Part shown: piece after piece, positions 16,629 to 25,074 of the stretch | How the letters are laid out: each line of letters begins with the position of its first letter | How positions within the stretch are numbered: position 1 is the stretch's first letter | Source of the DNA: Pseudorhizobium xiangyangii | Lineage (GTDB): Bacteria; Pseudomonadota; Alphaproteobacteria; Rhizobiales; Rhizobiaceae | Direction: 5' to 3' | Length of the DNA stretch: 64,000 bases | NCBI RefSeq assembly: GCF_020531965.1 | Contig: NZ_JAJAWH010000024.1 | Coordinates: 1-64,000, forward strand | The notes under the pieces: generated by a model | Told to the model about the DNA's origin: nothing | Database searches by the model: none | Seen by the model: only the letters and a program-made list of their open reading frames with translations | Translations under genes and position numbers: made by a program

Positions 16629-18287
16629 TCATCCGTGCCTGCCCGGCGGATGAGCCTTGCGGATCACCGGCGAGATCACCTTGTCCGAAACGGGGAAATC
16701 CCATATCGCCGCCCCCCCGGCCCGACCGAATTCGGCAATCAGCCGTGGAAGGTCGGTAAGGTGTTTGACCGTCGCCCCTCCGATGCCGAAGCCGTTTGCG
16801 ATAGAGGCAAAGTCCGGACGACCGAAGACAGCGCCTTCATCGGACAGGCCCTCGGAGCGGAGCTTGTGAATTTCGGAGCCATAAGCACCGTCGTTCAATA
16901 CGCAGATGAGGATATTCATTCCGTGCCGCCGGATCGTCTCGATCTCCTGGATGTGCATCATCAGGCTACCGTCGCCGTCGAACAGTACCACCGTCTGATC
17001 CGGACGCGCGGCCGCGACGCCGATCGCGAAGGAAATGCCATTGCCGATCGCCCCGAATTCCCGGATCGTCAGGAACCGCTCTTGCGGTCGCGACCGCATG
17101 TGGGCGAAATAGAAGGAGCAATGGCCGGACGAATTCACCATTTCCCATTCGACCGGCATGTTCGCTTCAAGCGCCTCCACGACATCGCGCGGATCATGAA
17201 GCCCCGGCTCTGCTGCAAAGGGCTCCGGGTCGATCGGCGTCTCACGGATCAGCCGGGCCGTCTGTGCACTGCGCCACCTCGGCTGGCGCTGTTCGATGGC
17301 TTCCATCAATGCTTCGACCCCGAGTCTGGCATCGGCCCGAATATGGCTGTCAGCAGCAATGCGACCCTGGCTGACCGTCAGTGGCTCGACATCGATCTGC
17401 AGGACGTGCGCCTGTCCGAACAGCTTTCCGCCCTCGGCATTGTGATGGGCCAGGATGGTGCCGACGCCGATCACCAGATCCGCCTCGCCCAATAGCTCGC
17501 GGGCCGCGGCGGACGAGAAGCCGCCAACGATACCTATCGAGAACGGATCATCGTGGAAAAGCCCACGTGCCGGCAAGGTGGTGGCGAGAAGTGCATCGCA
17601 GCGCTCAGCAAGCCGGCGGCAGGCAAACCCGGCACCGGCAGCCACCGCCCCCATGCCCGCCATCACGACGATCCGCTTCGCCGAGCCGATAAGCTCCGCT
17701 GCCCTTGCGACATCGTCCGAATGAGGCGGGATCGCTCCGACTTTGGGGACGAGGTCCCGCGAGGGAACCGGTAGAACGTCCGGCCCTTCCCATCGGAGGT
17801 CCTGAAGATCGAAAGGAACCCCCACCACCACAGGCCGGCTTGTCGTCCGTGCCTCCAGAAATGCGTCCCGGATGGCTTCTGCCATATGGGATGGGTGGTG
17901 CAAAGGCTGGTAGGTCGCGCCGGCCGCACGGATGAACGGGGCCTGATCGATGGCCTGATTATACCAGGTTGCCTTCAGCGGCGCCTCGCCCGCGAAAATC
18001 ACCAGCGGCAGCCTGGCGCGCACTGCGGCCGGCAGAGCTGTGAGTATCTGGGTCAGGCCCGGACCACAGGTCACCGTGGCAACGCCGACATCTCCTGTCT
18101 TGCGCGCATACGCCATTGCAGATGCGACGGCGCAGTGTTCGTGACGAACGTAGATCATTCTGGTGCCGAGACCAGCAAGTGTGGTCGCCCAGTTCATGTT
18201 GGCATCCCCGAGAAGGGCAAAGCATGTGGTCACGCCCTCCTGTGAAAAGGCCTCGGCGAGAACCTGATATGTCTTGCGTTCACTCAC
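16629..18287 (-). CDS. Thiamine-diphosphate-dependent enzyme (acetolactate synthase-like)
   Basis: A 552-residue enzyme of the pyruvate-decarboxylase/acetolactate-synthase superfamily. The Pyr domain (about 1-170) has the catalytic glutamate in YVRHEHCAVASAMAYA. The central domain contains RIVVMAGMGAVAAG. The C-terminal PP domain (from about 370) has the cofactor motif GDGSLMMHIQE followed by NDGAYG. Such enzymes decarboxylate 2-oxoacids or condense the resulting aldehyde unit. Third gene of a minus-strand operon after the TTT binding protein and fusion permease, so the transported acid is probably converted to a 2-oxoacid used here. Actual substrate unknown; a biosynthetic IlvB role is unlikely given the context. 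Confidence 0.88.
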   Translation of the reverse strand: MSERKTYQVLAEAFSQEGVTTCFALLGDANMNWATTLAGLGTRMIYVRHEHCAVASAMAYARKTGDVGVATVTCGPGLTQILTALPAAVRARLPLVIFAGEAPLKATWYNQAIDQAPFIRAAGATYQPLHHPSHMAEAIRDAFLEARTTSRPVVVGVPFDLQDLRWEGPDVLPVPSRDLVPKVGAIPPHSDDVARAAELIGSAKRIVVMAGMGAVAAGAGFACRRLAERCDALLATTLPARGLFHDDPFSIGIVGGFSSAAARELLGEADLVIGVGTILAHHNAEGGKLFGQAHVLQIDVEPLTVSQGRIAADSHIRADARLGVEALMEAIEQRQPRWRSAQTARLIRETPIDPEPFAAEPGLHDPRDVVEALEANMPVEWEMVNSSGHCSFYFAHMRSRPQERFLTIREFGAIGNGISFAIGVAAARPDQTVVLFDGDGSLMMHIQEIETIRRHGMNILICVLNDGAYGSEIHKLRSEGLSDEGAVFGRPDFASIANGFGIGGATVKHLTDLPRLIAEFGRAGGAAIWDFPVSDKVISPVIRKAHPPGRHG

Positions 18288-18387
18288 GCGGCAGCTCCAA
18301 TGCTGTTGGTGTCATCATCGTGACGGTCAAGGACATGCCGTACGACCGGAGATCGCCATTCCGGAACAACTCCGGAACGGCCGAAAG

Positions 18388-20403
18388 TTATCGTAAGGGC
18401 CACGGCAGATCCGTGTAGGCCTGCAGCAAGCCAGGCGGAAAATCACGGCCGAGAAGCCCCGCAAAGGCAAGCATGCCTGCCACGCCCCCCACGGTGTAGA
18501 GCAAAGCCATCAGAGGCGTTAACCCGGCTCGGTAACGGAAGAAGGCTAGGAAGAAGAGCACCAACGCGATTACGAAGCCGAACAGGACGGACAAGAGGAG
18601 AAGTGCAGCAAACCAGGACAGGGTTCTCCATAGACCATGCGGCAGGTTTGCCTCCGCGCCGCCGGTCTCCAGATCGATGAACATGGGATGGCTTTCCGAG
18701 ACGAGACGCATCTGTATCAGCAGCACCACGCAGGCAATCAATGTCACCGTACCGACGACGACCGGGAAGATCTTGTCGCCGACGCGCTCGATCAAAAGCG
18801 CATTGACCAAAGCCACCGTCACGTAGGCCGTAATACACAAGAGGAAGAAAACCGGGGTTCGCTTTCCGCCTGTCGCCGTAGCCTCCGTCTCGATAACGTG
18901 CTTGGCATTGCGCAGCCCCAACCACAGGGAGGCGACGGTAAGCGTCAGGATAACGAGCACGAGCGGCGAGGCGATGTAGTGCATCCCCGTTGCGAAATCA
19001 CGAGTGAATCGCGCGCCGGCGATCTGGTTGGCCATATTGGCAAACGCTTCCAGTTGGCCCGACAGCACAAAGCCGATCAGAAACGCAGGTCGGGAATAAT
19101 CGAAGCGCCGGAGAAGAATGCCAAGGAACCCGACGAAGATCAGAGCAATCAGATCACCCTGAGACATCCGCGACTGGAAGGCCGCGAACGCGATCACCAT
19201 GAACAGGAGCGGCGCCAGGAGCGTGAAACGAACCTTCGTGATTTTGGCGATCTGGCTGGCAAGCAAAATGCAAAGGCCGGCGCCGAACAGTGTCGCAAGG
19301 GCGAGAGACCAGACAATCGTATAGGTGATGTCGAGATTCTGCCGCACCATGTGCGGCCCCGGTGACAGGTTGAGCAGCGCCATCCCACCCAGGAAGACCG
19401 CCATCGAGCCCGAACCAGGAATCCCGAAGATAAGAGTTGGAATGAGGGCTCCGCCGTAGTTCGCATTGGCCGACGACTCCGGTCCGATTACACCCCGGAT
19501 GTCCCCCTTCCCGAACTGGCTCTTGTCTGCGGTCGATTGAACCGTATAGCCGTAGGCAATCCAGTCGACGACGGAACCGCCGAGACCGGGGATGATCCCA
19601 ACAACCACTCCGATGATGGCGCACTTGGTGGACAGCCACTTGTTACGCCACCAGTCCCCGAGGCCCCGCAACCATCCGGTCCCGAGGCTGTTGCCCTGAG
19701 CGATGCTCTGATCTTCCCGAAGGAGCGATACGATTTCCGGAATGGCGTAGATTCCAAGGCCGACGATCACGATCTGCAGGCCGTCGACCAGATACGGCAT
19801 GTCATAGGTTGCCATCCGCAGGCTTCCGCCGGCACCTGCCGCTCCTATCGTTCCGACAAGAAGGCCGAGCCCGGCCGCAATCACGCCCTTGAGCGGTACG
19901 CGTCCCGCCAGGATCGCCACCATGGACATGCCGAGCACTGCCAGCATCAGCATTTCCGGTATGCCGAACATAAGAATGAGCGGGCGGGCAACGAAAATGA
20001 AGGCGGTCAGCGCCAGCGCACTGATGAGCCCCCCATAGAGTGAGCACATGAAGGCTGCGGAAAGGGCACGCGCAGCCTCTCCGCGCCTCGCCATCGGGAA
20101 ACCATCGAGGACCGTCGCTTGCGAGGACGCACCGCCCGGGATTCCCAACAGCACCGAGGAGAATGTATCCGACGTGGGATTGACGGCCAGGAGACCAACC
20201 ATCAGCGCCAGGCCGGAAACCGGATCCATGCCGTATATGAACGGCAGCAGCAGCGACAAGCCGGCAATGCCGCCGATCCCGGGCAGGACGCCCACGAGAA
20301 GGCCCAGGAAGACACCGAGCAGCAGGTACATGATCTGCTGCGGCTGCAACAGGAGGAAGAAGGCCTCGCCGAGTGCCGGCAGGGCCGTGTTGAAGATATC
20401 CAT
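18388..20403 (-). CDS. TTT permease, TctA-TctB fusion
   Basis: A 671-residue fusion permease paralogous to the one at 2395. TctA part: GLLVGVLPGIGGIAG, TSDTFSSVLLGIPGG, IPGLGGSVVDWIAYG, GIPGSGSMAVF. The C-terminal 150 residues, after ETEATATGGKR, are a TctB-like four-helix module (KIFPVVVGTVTLI, later LLGRDFPPGLLQ). It shares the SDTF variant and the SSQATVLDGFP segment with the 2395 protein, placing both in one clade. Follows the binding-protein gene by 65 bases with a hairpin in between. Confidence 0.88.
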   Translation of the reverse strand: MDIFNTALPALGEAFFLLLQPQQIMYLLLGVFLGLLVGVLPGIGGIAGLSLLLPFIYGMDPVSGLALMVGLLAVNPTSDTFSSVLLGIPGGASSQATVLDGFPMARRGEAARALSAAFMCSLYGGLISALALTAFIFVARPLILMFGIPEMLMLAVLGMSMVAILAGRVPLKGVIAAGLGLLVGTIGAAGAGGSLRMATYDMPYLVDGLQIVIVGLGIYAIPEIVSLLREDQSIAQGNSLGTGWLRGLGDWWRNKWLSTKCAIIGVVVGIIPGLGGSVVDWIAYGYTVQSTADKSQFGKGDIRGVIGPESSANANYGGALIPTLIFGIPGSGSMAVFLGGMALLNLSPGPHMVRQNLDITYTIVWSLALATLFGAGLCILLASQIAKITKVRFTLLAPLLFMVIAFAAFQSRMSQGDLIALIFVGFLGILLRRFDYSRPAFLIGFVLSGQLEAFANMANQIAGARFTRDFATGMHYIASPLVLVILTLTVASLWLGLRNAKHVIETEATATGGKRTPVFFLLCITAYVTVALVNALLIERVGDKIFPVVVGTVTLIACVVLLIQMRLVSESHPMFIDLETGGAEANLPHGLWRTLSWFAALLLLSVLFGFVIALVLFFLAFFRYRAGLTPLMALLYTVGGVAGMLAFAGLLGRDFPPGLLQAYTDLPWPLR

Positions 20404-20434
20404 CAGTGAGACCTTTCGAGCAGCGGGTTGAGGA

Positions 20435-20462
20435 AACCCGACGCGCTATCGTGCGTCGGGTT
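20435..20462 (-). terminator. Intercistronic hairpin between binding protein and permease
   Basis: Arms AACCCGACGCGC and GTGCGTCGGGTT (plus-strand view) form a 12-bp stem with one wobble and a 4-base loop, just after the binding-protein stop at 20469. No U-run; probably limits permease expression or protects upstream mRNA. Confidence 0.72.
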
Positions 20463-20468
20463 CACGCG

Positions 20469-21554
20469 TCACTGCATCGTGATACCGTAGTCGTCCTTCA
20501 GCCAATCGAGCACATACTGCTTCGCCTCCGGCGATACGGCGATTGCTTGCTCGTGGGCGACCTGCGCCGCTTTACCGATACCCTGAGGATAGACACCAAG
20601 GGTCTCTTCGGAGTTCTTCGCAAAATCCGGCTCCGCGATGATTGCTTCGAAGGCCTTGCTGTACATGTCGACCACCTCCTGGCTTGCAGAGCCAGGAAGA
20701 TAGATGAGCTTTTGCGCGGCAAAGCCGGAAACGAAGAACGCCTTCCAGGCATCCCAGCCGATGCCGGAAGTCTCACATCCCTCGGTTGCCTCGCAAACCT
20801 CCTTGAAAGTGGGAATATCCGGGAACGTCGGGTCCCGGATGATGTTGCCGTCAGCATCGAGAGAGCCATAGGTAAAGGCGGGCACCGCAAGCTTCTGCTC
20901 CACCAGCGGCACCACGCTCTTCAGGTAGGCTGAAGACGTCTGGTAGTCGATATTGGCTTCACCGCGTTCGAACATCAGCCGGCCGTCACCGCGTCCTTCG
21001 ATACCGAACACCGGATCGACCTGAAGGCCGAGGAGCTTGAATGCCAGAAGCGGGACGAGATCAAGCGTGGTGGCGCCCTGCGAACCGTAGAGGTACGATT
21101 CGCTTTTCAAGTCGTCGAAGTCGCCATCGAACCGTTCCCCGAGATCCGGGGGAAGAAAGACCACCCCGCCGGTACCGGATGAAAGGATCACCTTCCAATC
21201 CTTATATTCGTAGCGGACGCGCGGGTCGTCGAGCAGGTATGGAAACTGCGTACTGCCGGAGGGTCCGAAAATCAGGGTGCCGTCAGAAGTCGACTGCTGC
21301 TGGAACCAGTTGGCGCCTTCTGTCGATCCTGCGCCAGGGCGATAACGCACCACCACGGTAGGCTTTCCGGGTAGATGCTTGCCGAGCAGAGGCGCAAAGA
21401 AGTTCGCCCACGCGGCGGACCCCCCCGATTCTGCGAATGGAATAACGAATTCCACTGTTTTTCCGGACAGATCCTGTGCCTGGACGGTCGCAGTTGCGAC
21501 AACGCCGGCCACCATCCCGCCAAGAACGGTGCGGCCCATATTCCGTAGGTTCAT
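20469..21554 (-). CDS. TTT-family substrate-binding protein (TctC-like)
   Basis: A 361-residue periplasmic binding protein with a Sec-type leader (GRTVLGGMVAGVVATATVQAQ). It is a clear paralogue of the protein at 1155 through its length (GKTVEFVIPFAESGGS, SGSTQFPYLLDDPRVRYEY, YGSQGATTLDLVPLLAF, FERGEANIDYQTSSAYL, DPTFPDIPTF). First gene of a three-gene operon with the fusion permease and ThDP enzyme. The Tat leader of its paralogue is not conserved, so export route has diverged. The substrate is probably related to, but not necessarily the same as, that of the 1155 system. Confidence 0.9.
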   Translation of the reverse strand: MNLRNMGRTVLGGMVAGVVATATVQAQDLSGKTVEFVIPFAESGGSAAWANFFAPLLGKHLPGKPTVVVRYRPGAGSTEGANWFQQQSTSDGTLIFGPSGSTQFPYLLDDPRVRYEYKDWKVILSSGTGGVVFLPPDLGERFDGDFDDLKSESYLYGSQGATTLDLVPLLAFKLLGLQVDPVFGIEGRGDGRLMFERGEANIDYQTSSAYLKSVVPLVEQKLAVPAFTYGSLDADGNIIRDPTFPDIPTFKEVCEATEGCETSGIGWDAWKAFFVSGFAAQKLIYLPGSASQEVVDMYSKAFEAIIAEPDFAKNSEETLGVYPQGIGKAAQVAHEQAIAVSPEAKQYVLDWLKDDYGITMQ

Positions 21555-21791
21555 CAGATTTCCCTCCCATGATCACTGGCAGCGCTCGTAGCGCTGCCCG
21601 CGTGCAGCCGACGATCAATTCAATCGATGACGCAGCTCCTCCAGCCGCATGCGGCAGATTGCCACGGGGGGAATTAAGAGAAAAATTCTTACATCTCATT
21701 CATCGATGAATTTTGCTCACTATCTGCCTATGAATAGGCTCATCAGGCGCGGGGTGGTGCCAGCCGGCAGCATGCCTCAAGGCGACGGCTG

Positions 21792-21884
21792 CAGGGTCGG
21801 CTCGATCGACTGCTCGTAGAAGCGGGCCATGTTTCTGGCCGGATCGAGGCGACGGATATGCAAATGGTGGGGCTGCAGGCACAT
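21792..21884 (-). pseudogene. WGR-domain protein, N-terminal fragment
   Basis: A minus-strand frame reads MCLQPHHLHIRRLDPARN followed by MARFYEQSIEPTL, which matches the start of small WGR-domain proteins (the family pattern is DPARNMARFY then PTLFG). The expected WGR core after PTL is missing: the frame runs into a stop within a few codons and the other frames do not continue it. It is therefore a truncated remnant. WGR proteins of this kind are frequent on rhizobial plasmids. Confidence 0.6.
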
Positions 21885-21925
21885 GGGCAGCAGGATCTCG
21901 TATAGCTTGCCTTGTCCACGGCCGC

Positions 21926-21995
21926 TGGCGCCAAGCGAGCGTTGCAGCAGCCCGAAATCCGATCGACCCTCTTCGTCGAGGACAACCGCCCTATC
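21926..21995 (-). pseudogene. ATP-dependent DNA ligase fragment
   Basis: In the same minus-strand frame and directly upstream of the WGR remnant, residues AVVLDEEGRSDFGLLQRSLG match the nucleotidyltransferase domain of LigD-type ATP-dependent DNA ligases (GEAVVLD...GRSDF). Flanking ligase sequence is absent, so only about 23 codons survive. The junction with the WGR piece suggests deletion and decay. Confidence 0.5.
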
Positions 21996-22239
21996 CCGTT
22001 GTCGTTGCCGGACGCTCCTCTCAGATGCGAATCGGCAGGCCGGTTCTGGCGACACCAATCTGCTCGCTCGCGATCGTCTTGATCAAGGAACTTTACGTTG
22101 AGTATTTCATAGGATCGAGGATAGACGCAGGCGAAGATTCTCCTGCTTAGCCGCGACCCTTCATCATGCCTGCCGAACGACAGAGTTGATCAGAAGACAA
22201 TAGCGATTAGTGGTTGCACCAACGACCAGCAGAACTAGA

Positions 22240-23211
22240 TTAATCTGGGATGTAAAAAAGTTGTTCGATCGTCATCCGGCTGTTTGTAATGCCCTGCTCA
22301 TGGGAATATCGGCACAGAGTATCAATAGCATGTCGATTTGGCTCAAGGCCATAGGGCCAGTAATCCGCCCCCATGACCGCCTCCGCCTCACGGAGCTGCT
22401 CGCTCATCCATGGCAGCATGACGGCGTCGAAATTTGACTGATGCATTTCATGGACGGCGTAGCGCCGCCCGGCTTCAAATGCATCGAACACGATCTTGCG
22501 CAAATCCGGCGACTGAGTAACGAGATCCTTGCGAAGGCCGATGACGTGCATCAGCGGAAACAGCGCAGTTTTCTTGTAGTAGGCTTGTTCTTCTACAATC
22601 ACATCGCGGAAAAGCCGCTGGATACCAGGATCGCCGTCGATGAAAGCCTGCGGCGCCCGTGGCGCGATGATCGCGTCTATCTCGCCGCGTTGCATCAGCA
22701 ACCACAGCGTTTCGCCCGGCTTGAGCTTGGTGGTGCGGAAGGTATCCGGCAGGGTTACCGGAATTTTCTCGTCCCGCCCCGGCGCATCGATACCGCCGAT
22801 TACCCAGTCGATATCCTCCGCCCGCACACTGTATTCATCCGAAAGCAGACCCCGGATCCAGACATTGGCGGTTAGCTGATATTCCGGCAGCCCGATCCGG
22901 CGGCCACGCAGGTCCTCGGGTTTGGTGATGCCTGCATCGGCGCGGATGTAAATCGCGCCGTGCCGGAACTTTCGCGAGACGAAGACTGGGATGGCCTCGT
23001 AGAGGTGTTCCCCGCGCGAGCATTGCAGCAGGTAGGAACTCATCGACATCTCGGCGATGGCGAATTCACCACCGAGCATGCCGCGCAAAAATACTTCCTC
23101 GGCAGGCAGGATCTTCCAGTCCAGATCATAGCCGACGATTGGAATGCGGTTTGCAATCAGCGGCCACGTCCGGTCGTAGGCCCCGCAGCCGACGGAAAGA
23201 AACTTGTTCAC
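22240..23211 (-). CDS. 4,5-dihydroxyphthalate decarboxylase-like protein
   Basis: A 323-residue protein resembling Pht5-type 4,5-dihydroxyphthalate decarboxylase, whose fold is that of a type II periplasmic binding protein. Matching landmarks are PLIANRI, EMSMSSYLL, AIPVFVSRKFRHGAIYI, GITKPEDLRGRRIGLPEYQ, VWIRGLLSDEY, PLMHVIGLRKDLV, and the C-terminal MTIEQLF. No signal peptide is present, so a cytoplasmic enzyme is more likely than a transporter subunit. GTG at 23211 is chosen because GGAGAG sits 5 bases before it and the preceding gene ends 16 bases upstream. Last gene of the 22-30 kb operon. A decarboxylase acting on a carboxylate imported by the TTT system is the simplest reading. Confidence 0.75.
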   Translation of the reverse strand: MNKFLSVGCGAYDRTWPLIANRIPIVGYDLDWKILPAEEVFLRGMLGGEFAIAEMSMSSYLLQCSRGEHLYEAIPVFVSRKFRHGAIYIRADAGITKPEDLRGRRIGLPEYQLTANVWIRGLLSDEYSVRAEDIDWVIGGIDAPGRDEKIPVTLPDTFRTTKLKPGETLWLLMQRGEIDAIIAPRAPQAFIDGDPGIQRLFRDVIVEEQAYYKKTALFPLMHVIGLRKDLVTQSPDLRKIVFDAFEAGRRYAVHEMHQSNFDAVMLPWMSEQLREAEAVMGADYWPYGLEPNRHAIDTLCRYSHEQGITNSRMTIEQLFYIPD

Positions 23212-23227
23212 AGAAACTCTCCAAGGC

Positions 23228-24997
23228 CTATTTGTCGGAATAGCCGGCGATAATCCGGGCATCAATGATGTAGCGACCGCCGGCAGCCACGATCCCCGCA
23301 CCCTTCTCCAGCTCCAGCCGCAGCGATACGACATCCGTGACGGGTTCGCCGCCCTCGAAGCCCTGGGCGCGCGCCAGACCGATCAGATCCGGCGCCGGAT
23401 TTTCGAGCCGTTGGCCGATACCCTTGTTCTCGACAGGTCTGTTACGCTGCACCGCCATGCGTTCTTGGTGAATCTCATCGTTGAAATAGGAGCGGTTATT
23501 GGCCACGACGATCATCATCGGTAGCTGCAGATTGGAGGCGGTCCACAGCGCGTTCACGCCCATCAGGTAGTCGCCGTCTCCCATCACGCCGATGGTCAGC
23601 CTGCCGCTATCCCGCAGGGCAAGCGCAGCCCCGACGGTGTGGCCGGGGCCTGTGCCTACCGCACCGCCGCCATCCTTGCCGAGAAAGTCGAGCGGCGAGG
23701 TGAAGCGGCTGGCTGAGCGCGGCCACCCGAACGACAGGCGGGCAAAGGTGACGTCGCGGTCGCGTGCGAAGGCGGAGGCTGTAAATGCGAGCTGCTCTGC
23801 ATTGAACGGCAGGCTGGCATCCGGCGCCAGTGGTGCGGCCAGTGCCCAGTGCGGACCTGCATCCGCAGCCGTCGCCAGCGGCGTCCAACTGCCCTCGCCG
23901 CGAATTTCAGCCAACAGCTGCGCGACAAAACTGTCCGGATCGGCAAGCACCCTGACGTCGGCTGCCGCGAGCGCCTGATGATCCATGCTCCAACCATTGG
24001 CCAGATAACCGTCAAGCGAGCAATGCATGATGGTCGCTGCCGCCGGAGTCTGGGTCTGGCTACCGCCACAGCGGGCGCTGAGGAAGCCGGCAAGATCGTG
24101 CCAGTCGAGTGACAGCACGACATCAGCGCCCTTTAGCAGTTCCGCTTCCGCCGCATCCGGACGCTCGCCGACCGGCGCCAGGACGTGCAGCTTGTGTTCA
24201 GTCGGGAATGCGGAGGCGTTGTGCATGGTGGTCATGACCACGGCACCCAGCGCCTCGGCCAGCGCGATGCGATTGTCCCATGCCTCGATTTCGCGCGAGC
24301 CGCGGCCGAACAGCAACACAGGCGATTTCGCAGTGCGTAGGATGTCGATGACGCGCTTCAGCGTGTCGGCGGAAGCCGCCGGAGAATCGGGGGCCGCATA
24401 GCGGCGCACGGCCGGAACCTTCACTTCGCGGTCGAGCGCTGTTTCCTGCATCTCGACTTCGAGGCAAACATAAACCGGTCCATGCGGTGCGGTACGACTG
24501 ATCTGGTCGGCGCGAAGCACCGCTTCGATCGCAGCTTCGGCGGAGGTGGGCTGATCGTCCCATTTGACATAGTTCCGGATCAACGCTCCCTGGTCTTTGG
24601 CGGTATGGATCCAGTCGATCCAAGGCCGGCGTTTATGCGCATCGGCCGGACCCGTAGCGCCGATAATCAACATCGGACGGCGGTCGCACCAAGCGTTGAA
24701 GATCATCATCGACGCATTCATAACGCCGACATTGGCGTGCAGGGCAACCGCCATCGGTTCGTTGGCGACCCGCGAAAACCCGTCGGCAATCGCCACCGCA
24801 TGCGCCTCGTGCAGGCAGACGATCATCGACGGATCATGATTGCCGAGGTGGTTGACGATGCTGTCGTGCAGGCCACGGAAGCTCGATCCGGGCACCAGCG
24901 CGATATAGCGGTAGCCGAGTGCCCTGATCGTGTCGGCGACCACATCGCTGCCCCATACCACGGGGCCGTCGGAGATGCGCACAGGTGTCTCATTCAT
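23228..24997 (-). CDS. Thiamine-diphosphate-dependent decarboxylase/ligase-like enzyme
   Basis: A 589-residue ThDP enzyme of the acetolactate synthase/benzoylformate decarboxylase superfamily. The Pyr-domain glutamate is in CLHEAHAVAIADGFSR, and the cofactor motif GDGDYLMGVNALW is followed by VVANNRSYFND. ATG at 24997 is preferred to 25048 because GGAAG lies upstream and it removes an odd leader. Distinct from the ThDP enzyme at 16629 (only motif-level similarity). Located between tctA and the decarboxylase-like gene in one operon, it probably acts on a 2-oxoacid intermediate; the aldehyde dehydrogenase at the head of the same operon could take the resulting aldehyde. Confidence 0.86.
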   Translation of the reverse strand: MNETPVRISDGPVVWGSDVVADTIRALGYRYIALVPGSSFRGLHDSIVNHLGNHDPSMIVCLHEAHAVAIADGFSRVANEPMAVALHANVGVMNASMMIFNAWCDRRPMLIIGATGPADAHKRRPWIDWIHTAKDQGALIRNYVKWDDQPTSAEAAIEAVLRADQISRTAPHGPVYVCLEVEMQETALDREVKVPAVRRYAAPDSPAASADTLKRVIDILRTAKSPVLLFGRGSREIEAWDNRIALAEALGAVVMTTMHNASAFPTEHKLHVLAPVGERPDAAEAELLKGADVVLSLDWHDLAGFLSARCGGSQTQTPAAATIMHCSLDGYLANGWSMDHQALAAADVRVLADPDSFVAQLLAEIRGEGSWTPLATAADAGPHWALAAPLAPDASLPFNAEQLAFTASAFARDRDVTFARLSFGWPRSASRFTSPLDFLGKDGGGAVGTGPGHTVGAALALRDSGRLTIGVMGDGDYLMGVNALWTASNLQLPMMIVVANNRSYFNDEIHQERMAVQRNRPVENKGIGQRLENPAPDLIGLARAQGFEGGEPVTDVVSLRLELEKGAGIVAAGGRYIIDARIIAGYSDK

Positions 24998-25074
24998 ATC
25001 TGATAACTTCCAAAAGACGTCTATTAGGGTGTCGCTTGACCGCGACACCGCACGATCATGCTGGGCTTAACGGG

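Larger units (their letters stand above)
21555..22239. other. Non-coding gap with decayed gene fragments
   Basis: This 685-base stretch holds the upstream region of the binding-protein operon and two fragments described separately (21792 and 21926). A perfect 14-bp palindrome, ATTCATCGATGAAT, lies at 21698-21711, and a related TCAATCGATGA lies at 21620-21630. These are possible regulatory sites for the 20469 operon. Beyond about 22000 nothing convincing is seen. Confidence 0.5.
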
